DNA from: an uncultured Bacteroidales bacterium | GTDB taxonomy: Bacteria > Bacteroidota > Bacteroidia > Bacteroidales > UBA932 | Assembly: GCA_905234775.1 (NCBI GenBank) | Contig: CAJOJC010000004.1 | Coordinates: 37,000 to 72,298 of the forward strand | Length of the DNA: 35,299 nucleotides | Reading direction: 5' to 3' | Shown here: piece after piece, positions 17,554 to 26,576 of the stretch | Position numbering within the stretch: the first letter of the stretch is position 1 | Layout of the letters: every line of letters starts with the position of its first letter | Position numbers and translations under genes: made by a program | Notes under the pieces: model-generated | The model's database searches: none | What the model was told of the DNA's origin: nothing | What the model saw: only the letters and a program-made list of their open reading frames with translations

Positions 17554-19221
17554 CTACATATTGAGGCAGTCGAACTGCACGCGAGCGACCTTACCGCCGC
17601 TGAACATGAAGTAGACGTCCATATAGAAGCCGTTTTCGGACACTCTCACGGCCACGTCTCCAGTCTGGTTGGCGTTGGCTATATTGGCGGTCACGAATGC
17701 GCCGTAAACGCCCTTGTCACACTGCCAGCAGGTGGCGTCGAGGTTCTCCTGACTCAGGTCGTAGAGATAGATGACATCGTCTGCGCCCCAGGTGAAGCCG
17801 TTGATGGTGTTCGAGACCATGAAGCCCACTCCGTTGAAGAAAGCGTAGTCGATTGCATTAGGAACCCAGTTTACACTGTAGTCCGGGCTCTTATACCTGA
17901 TGGTGTGGTTCTTACCGTCCATCCAGAGGTGGTTGCGCTCGCCTCCGGTGATTGCGGAATAGCTGGAGAGGAAGTAGTCTGCAGTGACATCGGTAGCGCT
18001 GGAGTAAACCACGTCGCAGTTGTAGGTCCAGGGGCCCATCTTGGTATCGGCAACTGTCACAAGATCAGGTGTCGGATTAAGCACGCCTCCCACAACTGTC
18101 CAGCGATAGAACTCGTTGGCACCCTGATAGACCGGGGCGGTGATGATGGCATCTCCGTCGAGATCTCCGTAGACAGACATCTTGCGGCCCATTGACTTGT
18201 CCGTATCGAGGGTGATATACAGTGACGGAGTTCCGCCTATGCCCTTAATGCGCCAGATCTTGAAGGTTGCGCCGTCGTTGGGTGTGAGGTTGCAGACGAG
18301 GATGTTGTCCTTGCTGTCAGCAGTGCAGTAGAAGTTGGTCACATTGCCCTTGAAGTCGAGAGCGATAGTGCCGGTCTTCTCGCCCGTCTCGGCGTTGAGG
18401 ACGACCATGTCTTCGTCTCGGGTGTTCAGGATTACGTAATCCTTGATGACTGCAATACCGCCGGTAAGGAGGGTATTTCCGATTCCGAGGGAGTTGAGAT
18501 CTGTAGTCCACATGAACTTCTCGCTGCCGTAGCGCATACCCTTTGAGAGAATGTCGGGGGTATCTGCCGCAACCGTATACGTAGCCTTTGTAACGCCGTC
18601 CTGGGCGACCACGGTAATATCTACGGGGTCCGAGTAATCGAGAGCGGTCACGGTAGGATCCGTACCCACGAAGGAAGCTCCGAACGACAGGGTAATATCT
18701 GCGAGCTGCACTCCAAGAGGAGAGTCGTAAATAACCGAGATGGCCTTGGAGGCTTCGTTGATAACGCCGGTCAGGTTAAGCGCGGGGAGGGAGAATTTAG
18801 TAATCTGGCAGAGATTGCTCTTACGTATCTCGGCCCTCAGCTGATAAGTCTTCTTTTCCTTGCGCTGGTCCGTAACCGTAATATAGTTATCATCCTTCGT
18901 AAAGTCTACGAACAGGAGCGGCGGATCGACCACCACGTTGTCGTCGAGATTGGCTACGACTTTAACCTTGGTCAGATCCGACATCTCCAGATGGGACGCA
19001 GAATTGGCGGGATAAGTGTAGGGGAAGACGATGGTGATGACGCCGGTCTCGTAGTTGATTTCGCTAGGAAATTCGTTCTCCTCACGGTCGTCGTAGAGGA
19101 AATAGGCTGTAACGCTGTTGATGCCGTAGCGCGACTCCGAAGGCATCAGCGTTTCAGGCTCCTGGCATGAGGCCAGCATCGCTGCGGCTACCGCAATTAT
19201 TATGTACAATATCTTTTTCAT
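17554..19221 (-). CDS. DUF5018-type surface lipoprotein with C-terminal propeller
   Basis: The start at 19221 (MKKILYII) puts a lipoprotein signal first (LASC, Cys19), giving 555 residues. The open frame extends five codons upstream into the susD stop region and is rejected. The N-terminal half holds two beta-sandwich repeats of DUF5018/cadherin-like type (about 30-225, each ending in a VxxxDG.. or KTYQL-like strand). The C-terminal half (about 230-555) is a repeated beta-strand domain with TGGIAVIKDYVILNTRD and AETGEKTGTIALD, resembling a beta-propeller. It follows susD by 5 bp, the position of SusE/SusF or surface glycan-binding proteins, and probably binds glycan for SusC/D. The propeller resembles the C-termini of the 12434-16003 and 29182-30887 proteins. 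Confidence 0.82.
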   Translation of the reverse strand: MKKILYIIIAVAAAMLASCQEPETLMPSESRYGINSVTAYFLYDDREENEFPSEINYETGVITIVFPYTYPANSASHLEMSDLTKVKVVANLDDNVVVDPPLLFVDFTKDDNYITVTDQRKEKKTYQLRAEIRKSNLCQITKFSLPALNLTGVINEASKAISVIYDSPLGVQLADITLSFGASFVGTDPTVTALDYSDPVDITVVAQDGVTKATYTVAADTPDILSKGMRYGSEKFMWTTDLNSLGIGNTLLTGGIAVIKDYVILNTRDEDMVVLNAETGEKTGTIALDFKGNVTNFYCTADSKDNILVCNLTPNDGATFKIWRIKGIGGTPSLYITLDTDKSMGRKMSVYGDLDGDAIITAPVYQGANEFYRWTVVGGVLNPTPDLVTVADTKMGPWTYNCDVVYSSATDVTADYFLSSYSAITGGERNHLWMDGKNHTIRYKSPDYSVNWVPNAIDYAFFNGVGFMVSNTINGFTWGADDVIYLYDLSQENLDATCWQCDKGVYGAFVTANIANANQTGDVAVRVSENGFYMDVYFMFSGGKVARVQFDCLNM

Positions 19222-19226
19222 AGGGC

Positions 19227-20840
19227 TTATTTCCATTCGTCATACTGAACAGCCAGCTTGTTGTCCTTGAGCTCGTCGTCGGGCACAGGCAGGCAATAGA
19301 GTTTCGAGAAGAAGCGGCGGTCTTCGAGATCGCAGGCGACATATTCGTAGGTGTTGCCCGTGATCATGAAGCCGTGGACACGGTAGCCCGTGAGCTCGGT
19401 ATGGGCGACCTTCCAGCGGCGGAGATCCCAGAAGTAGTGTCCTTCGTAGGCAAGCTCCACCTTGCGCTCGCGGCGGTAAGCGGCCCACCAGTCGTCGCCG
19501 GTGAGGTTCTTGCTGTGGAGACCGACCCTCGTACGGACCTGGTCGACCGGGTTCTGATAGGAGAACGCGGAAGCGCCGGAGCGGTAAAGGGCCTCGGCTT
19601 TATTGAGCAGGACCTCGGCGTAGCGTATCTCGACCCAGGTCTGGGTGCTCTGTACGCCGCGGAGGTCTGTATGAGACTCGTCCACAAGCTTGCGGAGGAA
19701 GTAACCGGTAGTAGTCTTACCGTAGGAGTAAGGAACGGTTCCATATTCGACGAACTCGCCGTTCTCGCCATGGACGCTGCAGCTCATAGTCTTACCCTTC
19801 CACTCGCAGCCGGGATAGATGACGGTTGCGGCGAAGCGGGGTTCGAGCGACTCGTAGTTCGGGCGGTTGGTGGCGGTTCCGTTGTGCCATGCGGACCAGT
19901 CAAAGTCGGTTCCGTCGTAGCGCTCGTAGGTCTCGACCATTTCCTGGGTCGGGGTACCGAGGGCGCCGTAGTCGTAGCCATCGCACAGAGGAACGTAGTC
20001 CTGATCGAAGGTGTGGTTAGGACCGGAGACGGTGTACTTGAACTCAAGGATGCTTTCCTTGTTGCCGCCCTTCCATGAATCCTGATACTTGTCCATGAGG
20101 CCGTACTTGCCGCAGGAGATAACCGAATCCGCAGCCATTATGACATCATCCCAGCGCTCGGCATAAAGCATTGCGCGGGTCATCATAGCGTAAGCGGCGT
20201 ACCTGGTTACACGGCCGTTGTCGGTAGATTTCCAGCTCGCGGGCAGGTTTTCGGCGGCGAACTTGAGGTCATCGTAGATGAACTGCCAGGTTTCTTCACC
20301 GCTGCTGAGGGCTTTGTCGTTTCCTACCGGGAGAGAATCGTAGAGGATGACTCCCTTCGGGTGACGCTTGGCCAACTGGAAGTAAATGTAGGCGCGGAAG
20401 AAGCGGGCCTGGGCCTCGAGCAGAGTGTTCTTCTCGTCAGAGAGCTTGGAGAACTTCTTCATCGAGTCAAGGAAACCGTTGATTCTGCGGATATTCTCAT
20501 AGGCCGTACCCCAGATGCCCCAGAGGCAACCGGCTGTAGTAATCGCTTCGGGGTTTACTACATAGTTATTGGGGTGTCCGGCTTTGTGGCCCAGGGACAT
20601 ACTTCCGTACTTGAAGGTATCTGTAAGACTCTCAGTCATACTGCCTCCGAACTGGTAGTTTCCGAACTGGCCGTACTTGCTGAGGTAGGTATAGAAACCG
20701 TTGACATACAGCTGGGCCGAGCTTTCGTCGCGCCACACGAGTTCGTCTGTGAGGTAGGTATTGTTTTCAGTTCCGTCGAGCCATTCGTTACATGAAACGA
20801 AGGCGAGGGCTGCAATTATTATCGCTAAATACTTTTTCAT
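19227..20840 (-). CDS. SusD/RagB family glycan-binding outer-membrane lipoprotein
   Basis: The 537-residue protein has a lipoprotein signal (FVSC, Cys17) and the all-helical TPR-rich SusD fold. Examples are WGIWGTAYENIRRINGFLD, LEAQARFFRAYIYFQLAKRHPKGVILYD and, at the C-terminus, WVEIRYAEVLLNKAEALYRSG followed by RRERKVELAYEGHYFWDLRRWKV pieces, all typical of the family. SusD binds oligosaccharide and forms the lid of the SusC transporter. The ligand cannot be read from sequence. It starts 12 bp after the susC stop, behind an unusually strong Shine-Dalgarno sequence, and is followed closely by the DUF5018 gene. Confidence 0.95.
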   Translation of the reverse strand: MKKYLAIIIAALAFVSCNEWLDGTENNTYLTDELVWRDESSAQLYVNGFYTYLSKYGQFGNYQFGGSMTESLTDTFKYGSMSLGHKAGHPNNYVVNPEAITTAGCLWGIWGTAYENIRRINGFLDSMKKFSKLSDEKNTLLEAQARFFRAYIYFQLAKRHPKGVILYDSLPVGNDKALSSGEETWQFIYDDLKFAAENLPASWKSTDNGRVTRYAAYAMMTRAMLYAERWDDVIMAADSVISCGKYGLMDKYQDSWKGGNKESILEFKYTVSGPNHTFDQDYVPLCDGYDYGALGTPTQEMVETYERYDGTDFDWSAWHNGTATNRPNYESLEPRFAATVIYPGCEWKGKTMSCSVHGENGEFVEYGTVPYSYGKTTTGYFLRKLVDESHTDLRGVQSTQTWVEIRYAEVLLNKAEALYRSGASAFSYQNPVDQVRTRVGLHSKNLTGDDWWAAYRRERKVELAYEGHYFWDLRRWKVAHTELTGYRVHGFMITGNTYEYVACDLEDRRFFSKLYCLPVPDDELKDNKLAVQYDEWK

Positions 20841-20847
20841 ATCCTGT

Positions 20848-20854
20848 CCTCCTT
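20848..20854 (-). promoter_or_regulatory. Strong Shine-Dalgarno sequence of susD
   Basis: On the minus strand AAGGAGG overlaps the susC stop codon (TAAGGAGG) and ends 7 nt before the susD ATG. Bacteroidales genes normally lack such sites, and the other genes of the locus show A-rich leaders instead. Confidence 0.6.
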
Positions 20855-23800
20855 AGAATGTGATTTTAACACCGACCTGATAGGTCTTTTGCTGAGGATA
20901 ATAACCGTTGTTCACACCCGGCTGCTCAGGATCGATGTTGTATTTCGTCAGGCCGCTGAAGGTGAGCAGGTTGGAGCCCTGGAGATAGAAGCGGAGGGCG
21001 GTGATACCTACTGGCTTGATGATAGACTGCGGGAGGGTGTAGCCCAGCTGCAGGGTCTTGAGGCGCAGGTAAGATCCGTCGCGATACCAGAAAGTAGAAG
21101 AGTAGGCGTTGTTCGAGCTCAGAGGTGTGATGGTCGGACGCGGGAACTCGCCGTCTTTATTTTCGGGTGTCCAGGAGTTTTCGAGAAGGAACAGAGGAGA
21201 GTTTCCTCCGTGGTAGAAGGGCTTGGTAAGGAAGGTGTTGTCCATGATTCCTTCCGAACCCGTAGCAGTATAGACACCGGTCAGGGAAACCGTACGGCCG
21301 GTTGCGCCCTGCCAGAGCATGTCGAGGTCTATTCCGCGCCATGAGGCGAAGAGGTTGATAGAGCCCTGCACCTTAGGATAAGGGCTGCCGGCTACGTAGC
21401 CGCGGTCCTGTGCGTAGGTAATCTTACCGTCTCCATTGCGGTCGAGATACTTGATGTATCCGGCTGCAACCCTCGATCCGGGGATGGTTGCGGAGTTGGC
21501 GGCGTCTGCATCTGTCTTGAAGAGACCGAGGGCGATGAAGCCCTGCTGGGCGCCGACTTCCTTGCCGGTAAGCTTGAGGTAGTCGGGGGTATTGTCAGAG
21601 TCTCCAGCGTAGTACAGCCAACGGCGGTAAGCGTAGGAGAGAACGACCTTTGCTCCGTAGTTGAGTTCTCCGATGTAATTATTGTGGCGGAGAGTCAGGT
21701 CGAAGCCTTTGTAGTCTCTCTTGTTTTCGTTGCCGTAGGAATAATAGTATCCTCCGCGTGAGGGAGCGTAGGATCCGGTAACGCCGGAAAGAATATCGTA
21801 CTCATATTTATAGAATACGTCGAACTCGAGTCCGAGGAGTCCCTTCCAGGCTTCGAAATCGATACCTGCGTCGTAGTTGAGGACCTTGGCCCAGGTGAGA
21901 TTCGGATTACCGAGGGTGCTGGCGTAGACCATACTCTGGCTCGCGCCTCCGAATATAACCTGTTTCTTGCTGAGTGAAACGAGGTCCATGTACTGGTAGG
22001 CCGCAACGTTGGAGTTGGCGGTCTTACCTACGCTGGCGCGAAGTTTCAGGAGGTCGATTCCGTTTACGTCGAACCAGTCCTCTTTATTGATTACCCAACC
22101 GGCAGATACACCGGGCAGCGAGACCCAGCGGGCGCCGGCTTTTCCTCCGAAGACATAGGAACCGTCGTAACGGAACGAAGCCTCGAGGAGGTACTTGTCT
22201 TTATAGGAGTAGTTCAAACGACCTACGTAACCGGCCACTCTGGAATGTCCGCTGTAACCGGAGATTGCAGGAATCTTCTCGGAGCCGTCTCCGGTCTGGT
22301 TGGAGATGTAGTTGAGTTCGTCTTGCTGAACGAAGTCGAGGCCCCAGCCGGTAGCGCCGAATGCATGGGACCTGTTTTCGCGGGTCTCGAGCAGGGCGAG
22401 GGCATGGATTTTATGGTCTCCGAACTTTCCGTCGTAGTCGATGCTGGTCTGGGTTGTAATGTTGTAAGACCATGCGCCGCCTTCAGTGATGCTGGTGCTG
22501 GTTCCGCGGGCATCCGTAGAAAGACCGTAGGACAGGTCCTGAACTCCGGAGGTAGGCAGGGTCAGAACCGCTGTATAGTAAGGAGTCGCGAGCTGCTTTC
22601 CGAACTGGAAGTTGGCGTCGAACGAGACCATCTCCTTCAGCGACAGGCCCTTGATGAAGGGGACGTCGTACTGGAGGGCCATATTACTCTGGATATAGGA
22701 GTAATTGGTATCCTGATGGCCGGTTTCGTCTGCCGCGGCGATAGGGTTGACCCATGAAGAAGCGGTCCTGGTGGAAACCGGATAGACCGTTCCGTTGATC
22801 TCGTAGGTTTCGGGAACATACGGGAGGGCGCGGACAGCCTGCTGAGGGATGTTGCTCCAGTCGCCAGGGTCAGCCGAGAAGCCGGGGCGGTGTCTCTTCT
22901 CGAGACGTCCGGCGAGGTTGACCGTGAAGGTAAGGTCGTCTGTAATCTTGGCGTCTACATTCGAGCGGAGGTTATAACGCTGATAGTAGAAGTTGCTTAC
23001 GTTACCCTGCTGGTCGTAGTAACCGAGGGAGGTGAAGAACTTCACTCTGTCGTTTCCGCCGGTAGCGCTTATGTTGTGGTGTTGAGTAACACCTGTTCCG
23101 AAGGTCTTCTCATACCAGTTGGTGTTTCCCCAACCGTGTGTTCCTTCCGTCATCCACTGGACGTGTTGCGCGGTAAAGACGGGAGTGAAGGCGGTGTCGA
23201 AAGCGTCGCAGTCCAGCTCGTAGGCCTTGTTGTACCAATAAGCGTACTCGGGGCCGTCCAGCAGACGGAGCATATTGGTGTTTCGGCTGATACCGTACTC
23301 TCCGTTGTAGGAGATGCGGGTCTTCTGGGAGTCTCCCTTCTTAGTAGTCACGAGGATAACGGCGCTGGAGTTCAGACCGTACATCGCAGCGGAAGTAGCG
23401 TCCTTCAGAACGGAGATGCTTTCGATTTCGTTCGGCTCGATTTCATTGAGGTCGCGCGCGACACCGTCTACGATGCAGACAGCGCCTTGTCCGCGGACGA
23501 GCAGCGAGGCGCCGTCGGCGCCTGGCTGGCCGCTCTCCTGGAGAGCGACGACACCCGCAACGCGGGTTCCGACCGCGGTCGAAACACCCACTGCGGGAGC
23601 CTTGAGGATTTCCGAACCCTTGACGGTAGAGACCGCATTGGTAAGGGAGGCTTTTTGCTGGGTACCGTAACCAACGACGACCACTTCGTCGAGGATGGTT
23701 GAGTCGTCTTCCAGTGTTACGTTGATAGTTTTCTGGTTGTTTACGACCACTGTTTTTGTCTTCATTCCGAGGAACGAGACTTCCAGTGTAGCATTGCCGT

Positions 23801-23993
23801 TGACGATAATACTATACAGACCGTCAAGGTCCGTGATTACGCCATTACTGGTTCCGAGCTCGAAAACCGACGCCCCGGGGATAGGATCACCGTGGGTGTC
23901 TGTCACTTTACCCTTCACCGTTTGTTGCGCGAAGGCGGTAATGACCGACAGCGGCAGCAGCAATGCGAGAAGAAGCAAATGCTTGTGTTTCAT
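20853..23993 (-). CDS. SusC/RagA family TonB-dependent transporter
   Basis: The 1046-residue outer-membrane protein has a signal peptide (about 1-22, ending AFAQ), then a carboxypeptidase-D-like regulatory domain (VKGKVTDTHGDPIPGASV, about 24-105). Next comes the SusC signature LDEVVVVGYGTQQKASLTNAV with the plug domain (about 115-225), then a 22-strand barrel ending in VGVKITF with the terminal Phe needed for BAM insertion. It imports oligosaccharides with energy from TonB-ExbBD. There is no N-terminal STN domain, so signalling through an anti-sigma factor is not indicated. It is first in the locus and shares a 97-bp divergent promoter region with the DUF4434 operon. The length is near the family norm and the reading frame is intact. 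Confidence 0.95.
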   Translation of the reverse strand: MKHKHLLLLALLLPLSVITAFAQQTVKGKVTDTHGDPIPGASVFELGTSNGVITDLDGLYSIIVNGNATLEVSFLGMKTKTVVVNNQKTINVTLEDDSTILDEVVVVGYGTQQKASLTNAVSTVKGSEILKAPAVGVSTAVGTRVAGVVALQESGQPGADGASLLVRGQGAVCIVDGVARDLNEIEPNEIESISVLKDATSAAMYGLNSSAVILVTTKKGDSQKTRISYNGEYGISRNTNMLRLLDGPEYAYWYNKAYELDCDAFDTAFTPVFTAQHVQWMTEGTHGWGNTNWYEKTFGTGVTQHHNISATGGNDRVKFFTSLGYYDQQGNVSNFYYQRYNLRSNVDAKITDDLTFTVNLAGRLEKRHRPGFSADPGDWSNIPQQAVRALPYVPETYEINGTVYPVSTRTASSWVNPIAAADETGHQDTNYSYIQSNMALQYDVPFIKGLSLKEMVSFDANFQFGKQLATPYYTAVLTLPTSGVQDLSYGLSTDARGTSTSITEGGAWSYNITTQTSIDYDGKFGDHKIHALALLETRENRSHAFGATGWGLDFVQQDELNYISNQTGDGSEKIPAISGYSGHSRVAGYVGRLNYSYKDKYLLEASFRYDGSYVFGGKAGARWVSLPGVSAGWVINKEDWFDVNGIDLLKLRASVGKTANSNVAAYQYMDLVSLSKKQVIFGGASQSMVYASTLGNPNLTWAKVLNYDAGIDFEAWKGLLGLEFDVFYKYEYDILSGVTGSYAPSRGGYYYSYGNENKRDYKGFDLTLRHNNYIGELNYGAKVVLSYAYRRWLYYAGDSDNTPDYLKLTGKEVGAQQGFIALGLFKTDADAANSATIPGSRVAAGYIKYLDRNGDGKITYAQDRGYVAGSPYPKVQGSINLFASWRGIDLDMLWQGATGRTVSLTGVYTATGSEGIMDNTFLTKPFYHGGNSPLFLLENSWTPENKDGEFPRPTITPLSSNNAYSSTFWYRDGSYLRLKTLQLGYTLPQSIIKPVGITALRFYLQGSNLLTFSGLTKYNIDPEQPGVNNGYYPQQKTYQVGVKITF

Positions 23994-24026
23994 TGATTGT
24001 TTTGGTTAGTAATGTGGTTCAATACC

Positions 24027-24034
24027 CAAATATA
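24027..24034 (-). promoter_or_regulatory. -7 box of the susC operon
   Basis: The minus strand reads TATATTTG, an exact TAnnTTTG match, 33 bp upstream of the susC ATG, leaving a leader of about 25 nt. Confidence 0.55.
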
Positions 24035-24055
24035 CGAAAAAACGCAGAAAATCAT

Positions 24056-24063
24056 TAAATTTG
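24056..24063 (+). promoter_or_regulatory. -7 box of the DUF4434 operon
   Basis: TAAATTTG matches TAnnTTTG exactly and lies 27 bp before the ATG at 24091. Together with the minus-strand box at 24027-24034 it makes a compact divergent promoter pair. Confidence 0.5.
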
Positions 24064-24090
24064 TGTACACTGAAACTAATTTCTAACTAT

Positions 24091-25167
24091 ATGACATCAA
24101 GAAGATCTTTCCTTAAAACGGCTGCGGCGGCGACTGCGGCCGCGGCGGCGGCCCCGCTCCTGAGCGGCTGTAACGAAGCTCCCGCATTAGAAGGCGCAGA
24201 CCGCGGATCCTGGCTGATAGTCCCTAAAGCCCAGGGCCTCAGGATTACCGGAACTTTCCTCGACGAGATCTCCCACGACATCCCCCACCAGAACTGGGGC
24301 CCGAAGGAGTGGGATCAGGACTTCCAGAACATGAAGGCGATCGGTATCGATACCGTCATCATGATACGCAGCGGCTACCGCAAGTTCATCACCTGGCCGA
24401 GCAAATACCTTCTCAACAAGGGCTGCTATATGCCTTCGATGGACCTCCTGGAGCTCTTCCTCACCCTCGCGGACAAACACGAAATGAAGTTCTACTTCGG
24501 TCTCTACGACTCAGGCGTTTACTGGGATACCGGGAACATGATGTACGAAACCGAAGTCAACAAATTCGTCATCGACGAAGTCTGGAAGAACTACGGCCAC
24601 CACAAAAGCTTCCAGGGCTGGTATCTCTCTACGGAAATCTCACGCGCCACTAAGGGCGCTGTAGACTGCTTCTATACCATGGGTAAAATGTGTAAGGACG
24701 CCAGCGGCGGCCTTCCCACCTTCATCTCCCCCTGGATAGACGGAAAGAAAGCTGTCAGCGCCGCCGGCGGAAACCTCAGTAAAGCTGAAGCCGTCAGCGT
24801 CCAGCAGCACGAAAAGGAATGGGACGAGATCTTCTCAGGCATCCATGAAGTGGTGGATGCGGTCGCCTTCCAGGACGGCCATATCGACTACGACGAACTT
24901 GACGCCTTCTTCTCGGTCAACAAAAAACTTGCAGACCGCTACGGGATGCAGTGCTGGACGAACGCCGAGACCTTCGACCGCGACATGCCTATCAAGTTCC
25001 TCCCCATCAAGTTCGACAAACTCCGCATGAAACTGGAGGCCGCCGCCCGCTGCGGCTACGACAAAGCCATCACCTTCGAGTTCTCACACTTCCTGAGTCC
25101 TCAGTCGGCCTACATCCAGGCAGGACACCTCTACGACCGTTACAAAGAATACTTTAACATCAGATAA
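24091..25167 (+). CDS. DUF4434-type TIM-barrel lipoprotein with twin-arginine signal
   Basis: The start at 24091 (MTSRRSFLK) is preferred over an upstream TTG because it opens a twin-arginine signal (SRRSFLK) followed by an Ala-rich stretch and a lipobox (LSGC, Cys27), giving 358 residues. The mature protein begins a barrel-like domain with GTFLDEI, GPKEWDQDFQNMKAIGIDTVIM and later FYFGLYDSG and FQGWYLSTEI, a pattern of DUF4434 (GH-like) proteins. Glu in STEI and QDG..DYDEL are candidate active-site residues. Function is unknown; relatives sit in glycan loci and probably hydrolyse or bind sugar. Tat export suggests the protein folds in the cytoplasm first. Its gene ends 2 bp before the MFS transporter and is first of the plus-strand operon divergent from susC. 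Confidence 0.78.
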   Translation: MTSRRSFLKTAAAATAAAAAAPLLSGCNEAPALEGADRGSWLIVPKAQGLRITGTFLDEISHDIPHQNWGPKEWDQDFQNMKAIGIDTVIMIRSGYRKFITWPSKYLLNKGCYMPSMDLLELFLTLADKHEMKFYFGLYDSGVYWDTGNMMYETEVNKFVIDEVWKNYGHHKSFQGWYLSTEISRATKGAVDCFYTMGKMCKDASGGLPTFISPWIDGKKAVSAAGGNLSKAEAVSVQQHEKEWDEIFSGIHEVVDAVAFQDGHIDYDELDAFFSVNKKLADRYGMQCWTNAETFDRDMPIKFLPIKFDKLRMKLEAAARCGYDKAITFEFSHFLSPQSAYIQAGHLYDRYKEYFNIR

Positions 25168-25169
25168 CC

Positions 25170-26576
25170 ATGGCAAAAGAAAAAGTCAATATGGGATACG
25201 TCGTATTCCTGGCAGTGGTAGCCGCCATCGGCGGTATCCTCTTCGGATACGACACAGCTGTTATTTCCGGAACCACCAAAGCCGTTACAACTCAGTTCGC
25301 CCTCAACACCATCCAGGAAGGCTGGTATGTAGGCTGCGCCCTGATCGGCTCCATCATCGGAGTGCTCGTGGCCGGCATGCTCTCAGACGGCATCGGCCGT
25401 AAGAGGACCATGCTCATCGCGGCCCTCATGTTCTCGATCTCCGCATTCGGATGCGCCGTCGCGGCGAACTTCAGCCAGCTCGTGGTCTTCCGTATGTTCG
25501 GAGGCTTCGGAATCGGCGTGGTCTCGATCGTCTCCCCCATGTACATCTCCGAGGTCGCCGTCGCGAGTAAGCGCGGAACCCTCGTAGCCCTGTACCAGCT
25601 GATGATCACCCTCGGCTTCCTGCTGGCCTACCTCGTCAACTTCATTATATATAAGAATGTAGACGAAAGCGTCACCGGTTCCCTGATGACCAACATGTTC
25701 AACTCCGAATATTGGAGGGGCATGCTCGGATGCAACCTCATCCCCGACATCATCTTCCTCGTGGTGATCTTCTTCATCCCCGAAAGCCCGCGCTGGCTGC
25801 TCGTCAAGGGCCGCGGAGCCGAGGCTTCGACGATTCTCCAGAGGATCTACATTACCGAAGAAGAGGCCTCCAAGCAGGCCGGCGAGACCCTCGAGGCCAT
25901 CGGCAGCGAGGTCAAGGCCAACTGGAAGGAGATCTTCGAGCCCGGCATTTTCCGCGCCGTCCTGATCGGCTGTGCGATCGCTATTCTCGGCCAGTTCATG
26001 GGCGTCAACGCCGTCCTCTACTATGGCCCCAAGATCTTCGAAGACGCCGGCATGACCGGAGACGTCTCCCTGCTCTCGACCGTGCTCGTAGGAGCGGTGA
26101 ACTTCCTCACCACCATCATCGCGACCGTCATCATCGACAAAGTCGGCCGCAAGCAGCTCGTCTACTGGGGCGTCAGCTCGATGATCGTCTGCCTACTCGC
26201 GATCGCGCTCTACTTCTTCAAGGGAGCGGCCCTCGGCCTTGGAAACGGCTTCCTGCTCGCCTTCTTCCTCCTCTACGTGTTCTCGACCGCCATCTCGATC
26301 AGCGCCGTGGTCTTTGTCATCCTCTCGGAGATGTATCCCAACCGCGTGCGCGGACTCGCGATGAGTATCGCCGGCATGGCGCTGTGGGTCGGAACCTACC
26401 TCATCGGCCAGCTCACGCCCTGGTTCCTGGCGAACCTCACCCCCGCCGGAACCTTCCTCATGTTCGCGGTCATGTGCGTCCCGTACATGCTCATCATGTG
26501 GAAGCTTATGCCTGAGACGACCGGTATGACGCTCGAAGAGATCGAGCGCTATTGGAAGAGCAAGGGCCGGAAATGA
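25170..26576 (+). CDS. MFS sugar porter (SP family, XylE-like)
   Basis: The 468-residue inner-membrane protein has twelve hydrophobic segments and the sugar-porter signatures: FGYDTAVISG in helix 1, GRKRT in loop 2-3, PESPRWLLVKGR after helix 6, GRKQL in loop 8-9 and PETTGMTLEEIERYW after helix 12. Such proteins are proton-coupled or facilitative importers of monosaccharides. The sugar cannot be told from sequence; the neighbouring DUF5009/NagX-like gene suggests an amino sugar. It starts 2 bp after the DUF4434 gene and its stop overlaps the next start (ATGA), so the three genes form one operon. Confidence 0.93.
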   Translation: MAKEKVNMGYVVFLAVVAAIGGILFGYDTAVISGTTKAVTTQFALNTIQEGWYVGCALIGSIIGVLVAGMLSDGIGRKRTMLIAALMFSISAFGCAVAANFSQLVVFRMFGGFGIGVVSIVSPMYISEVAVASKRGTLVALYQLMITLGFLLAYLVNFIIYKNVDESVTGSLMTNMFNSEYWRGMLGCNLIPDIIFLVVIFFIPESPRWLLVKGRGAEASTILQRIYITEEEASKQAGETLEAIGSEVKANWKEIFEPGIFRAVLIGCAIAILGQFMGVNAVLYYGPKIFEDAGMTGDVSLLSTVLVGAVNFLTTIIATVIIDKVGRKQLVYWGVSSMIVCLLAIALYFFKGAALGLGNGFLLAFFLLYVFSTAISISAVVFVILSEMYPNRVRGLAMSIAGMALWVGTYLIGQLTPWFLANLTPAGTFLMFAVMCVPYMLIMWKLMPETTGMTLEEIERYWKSKGRK

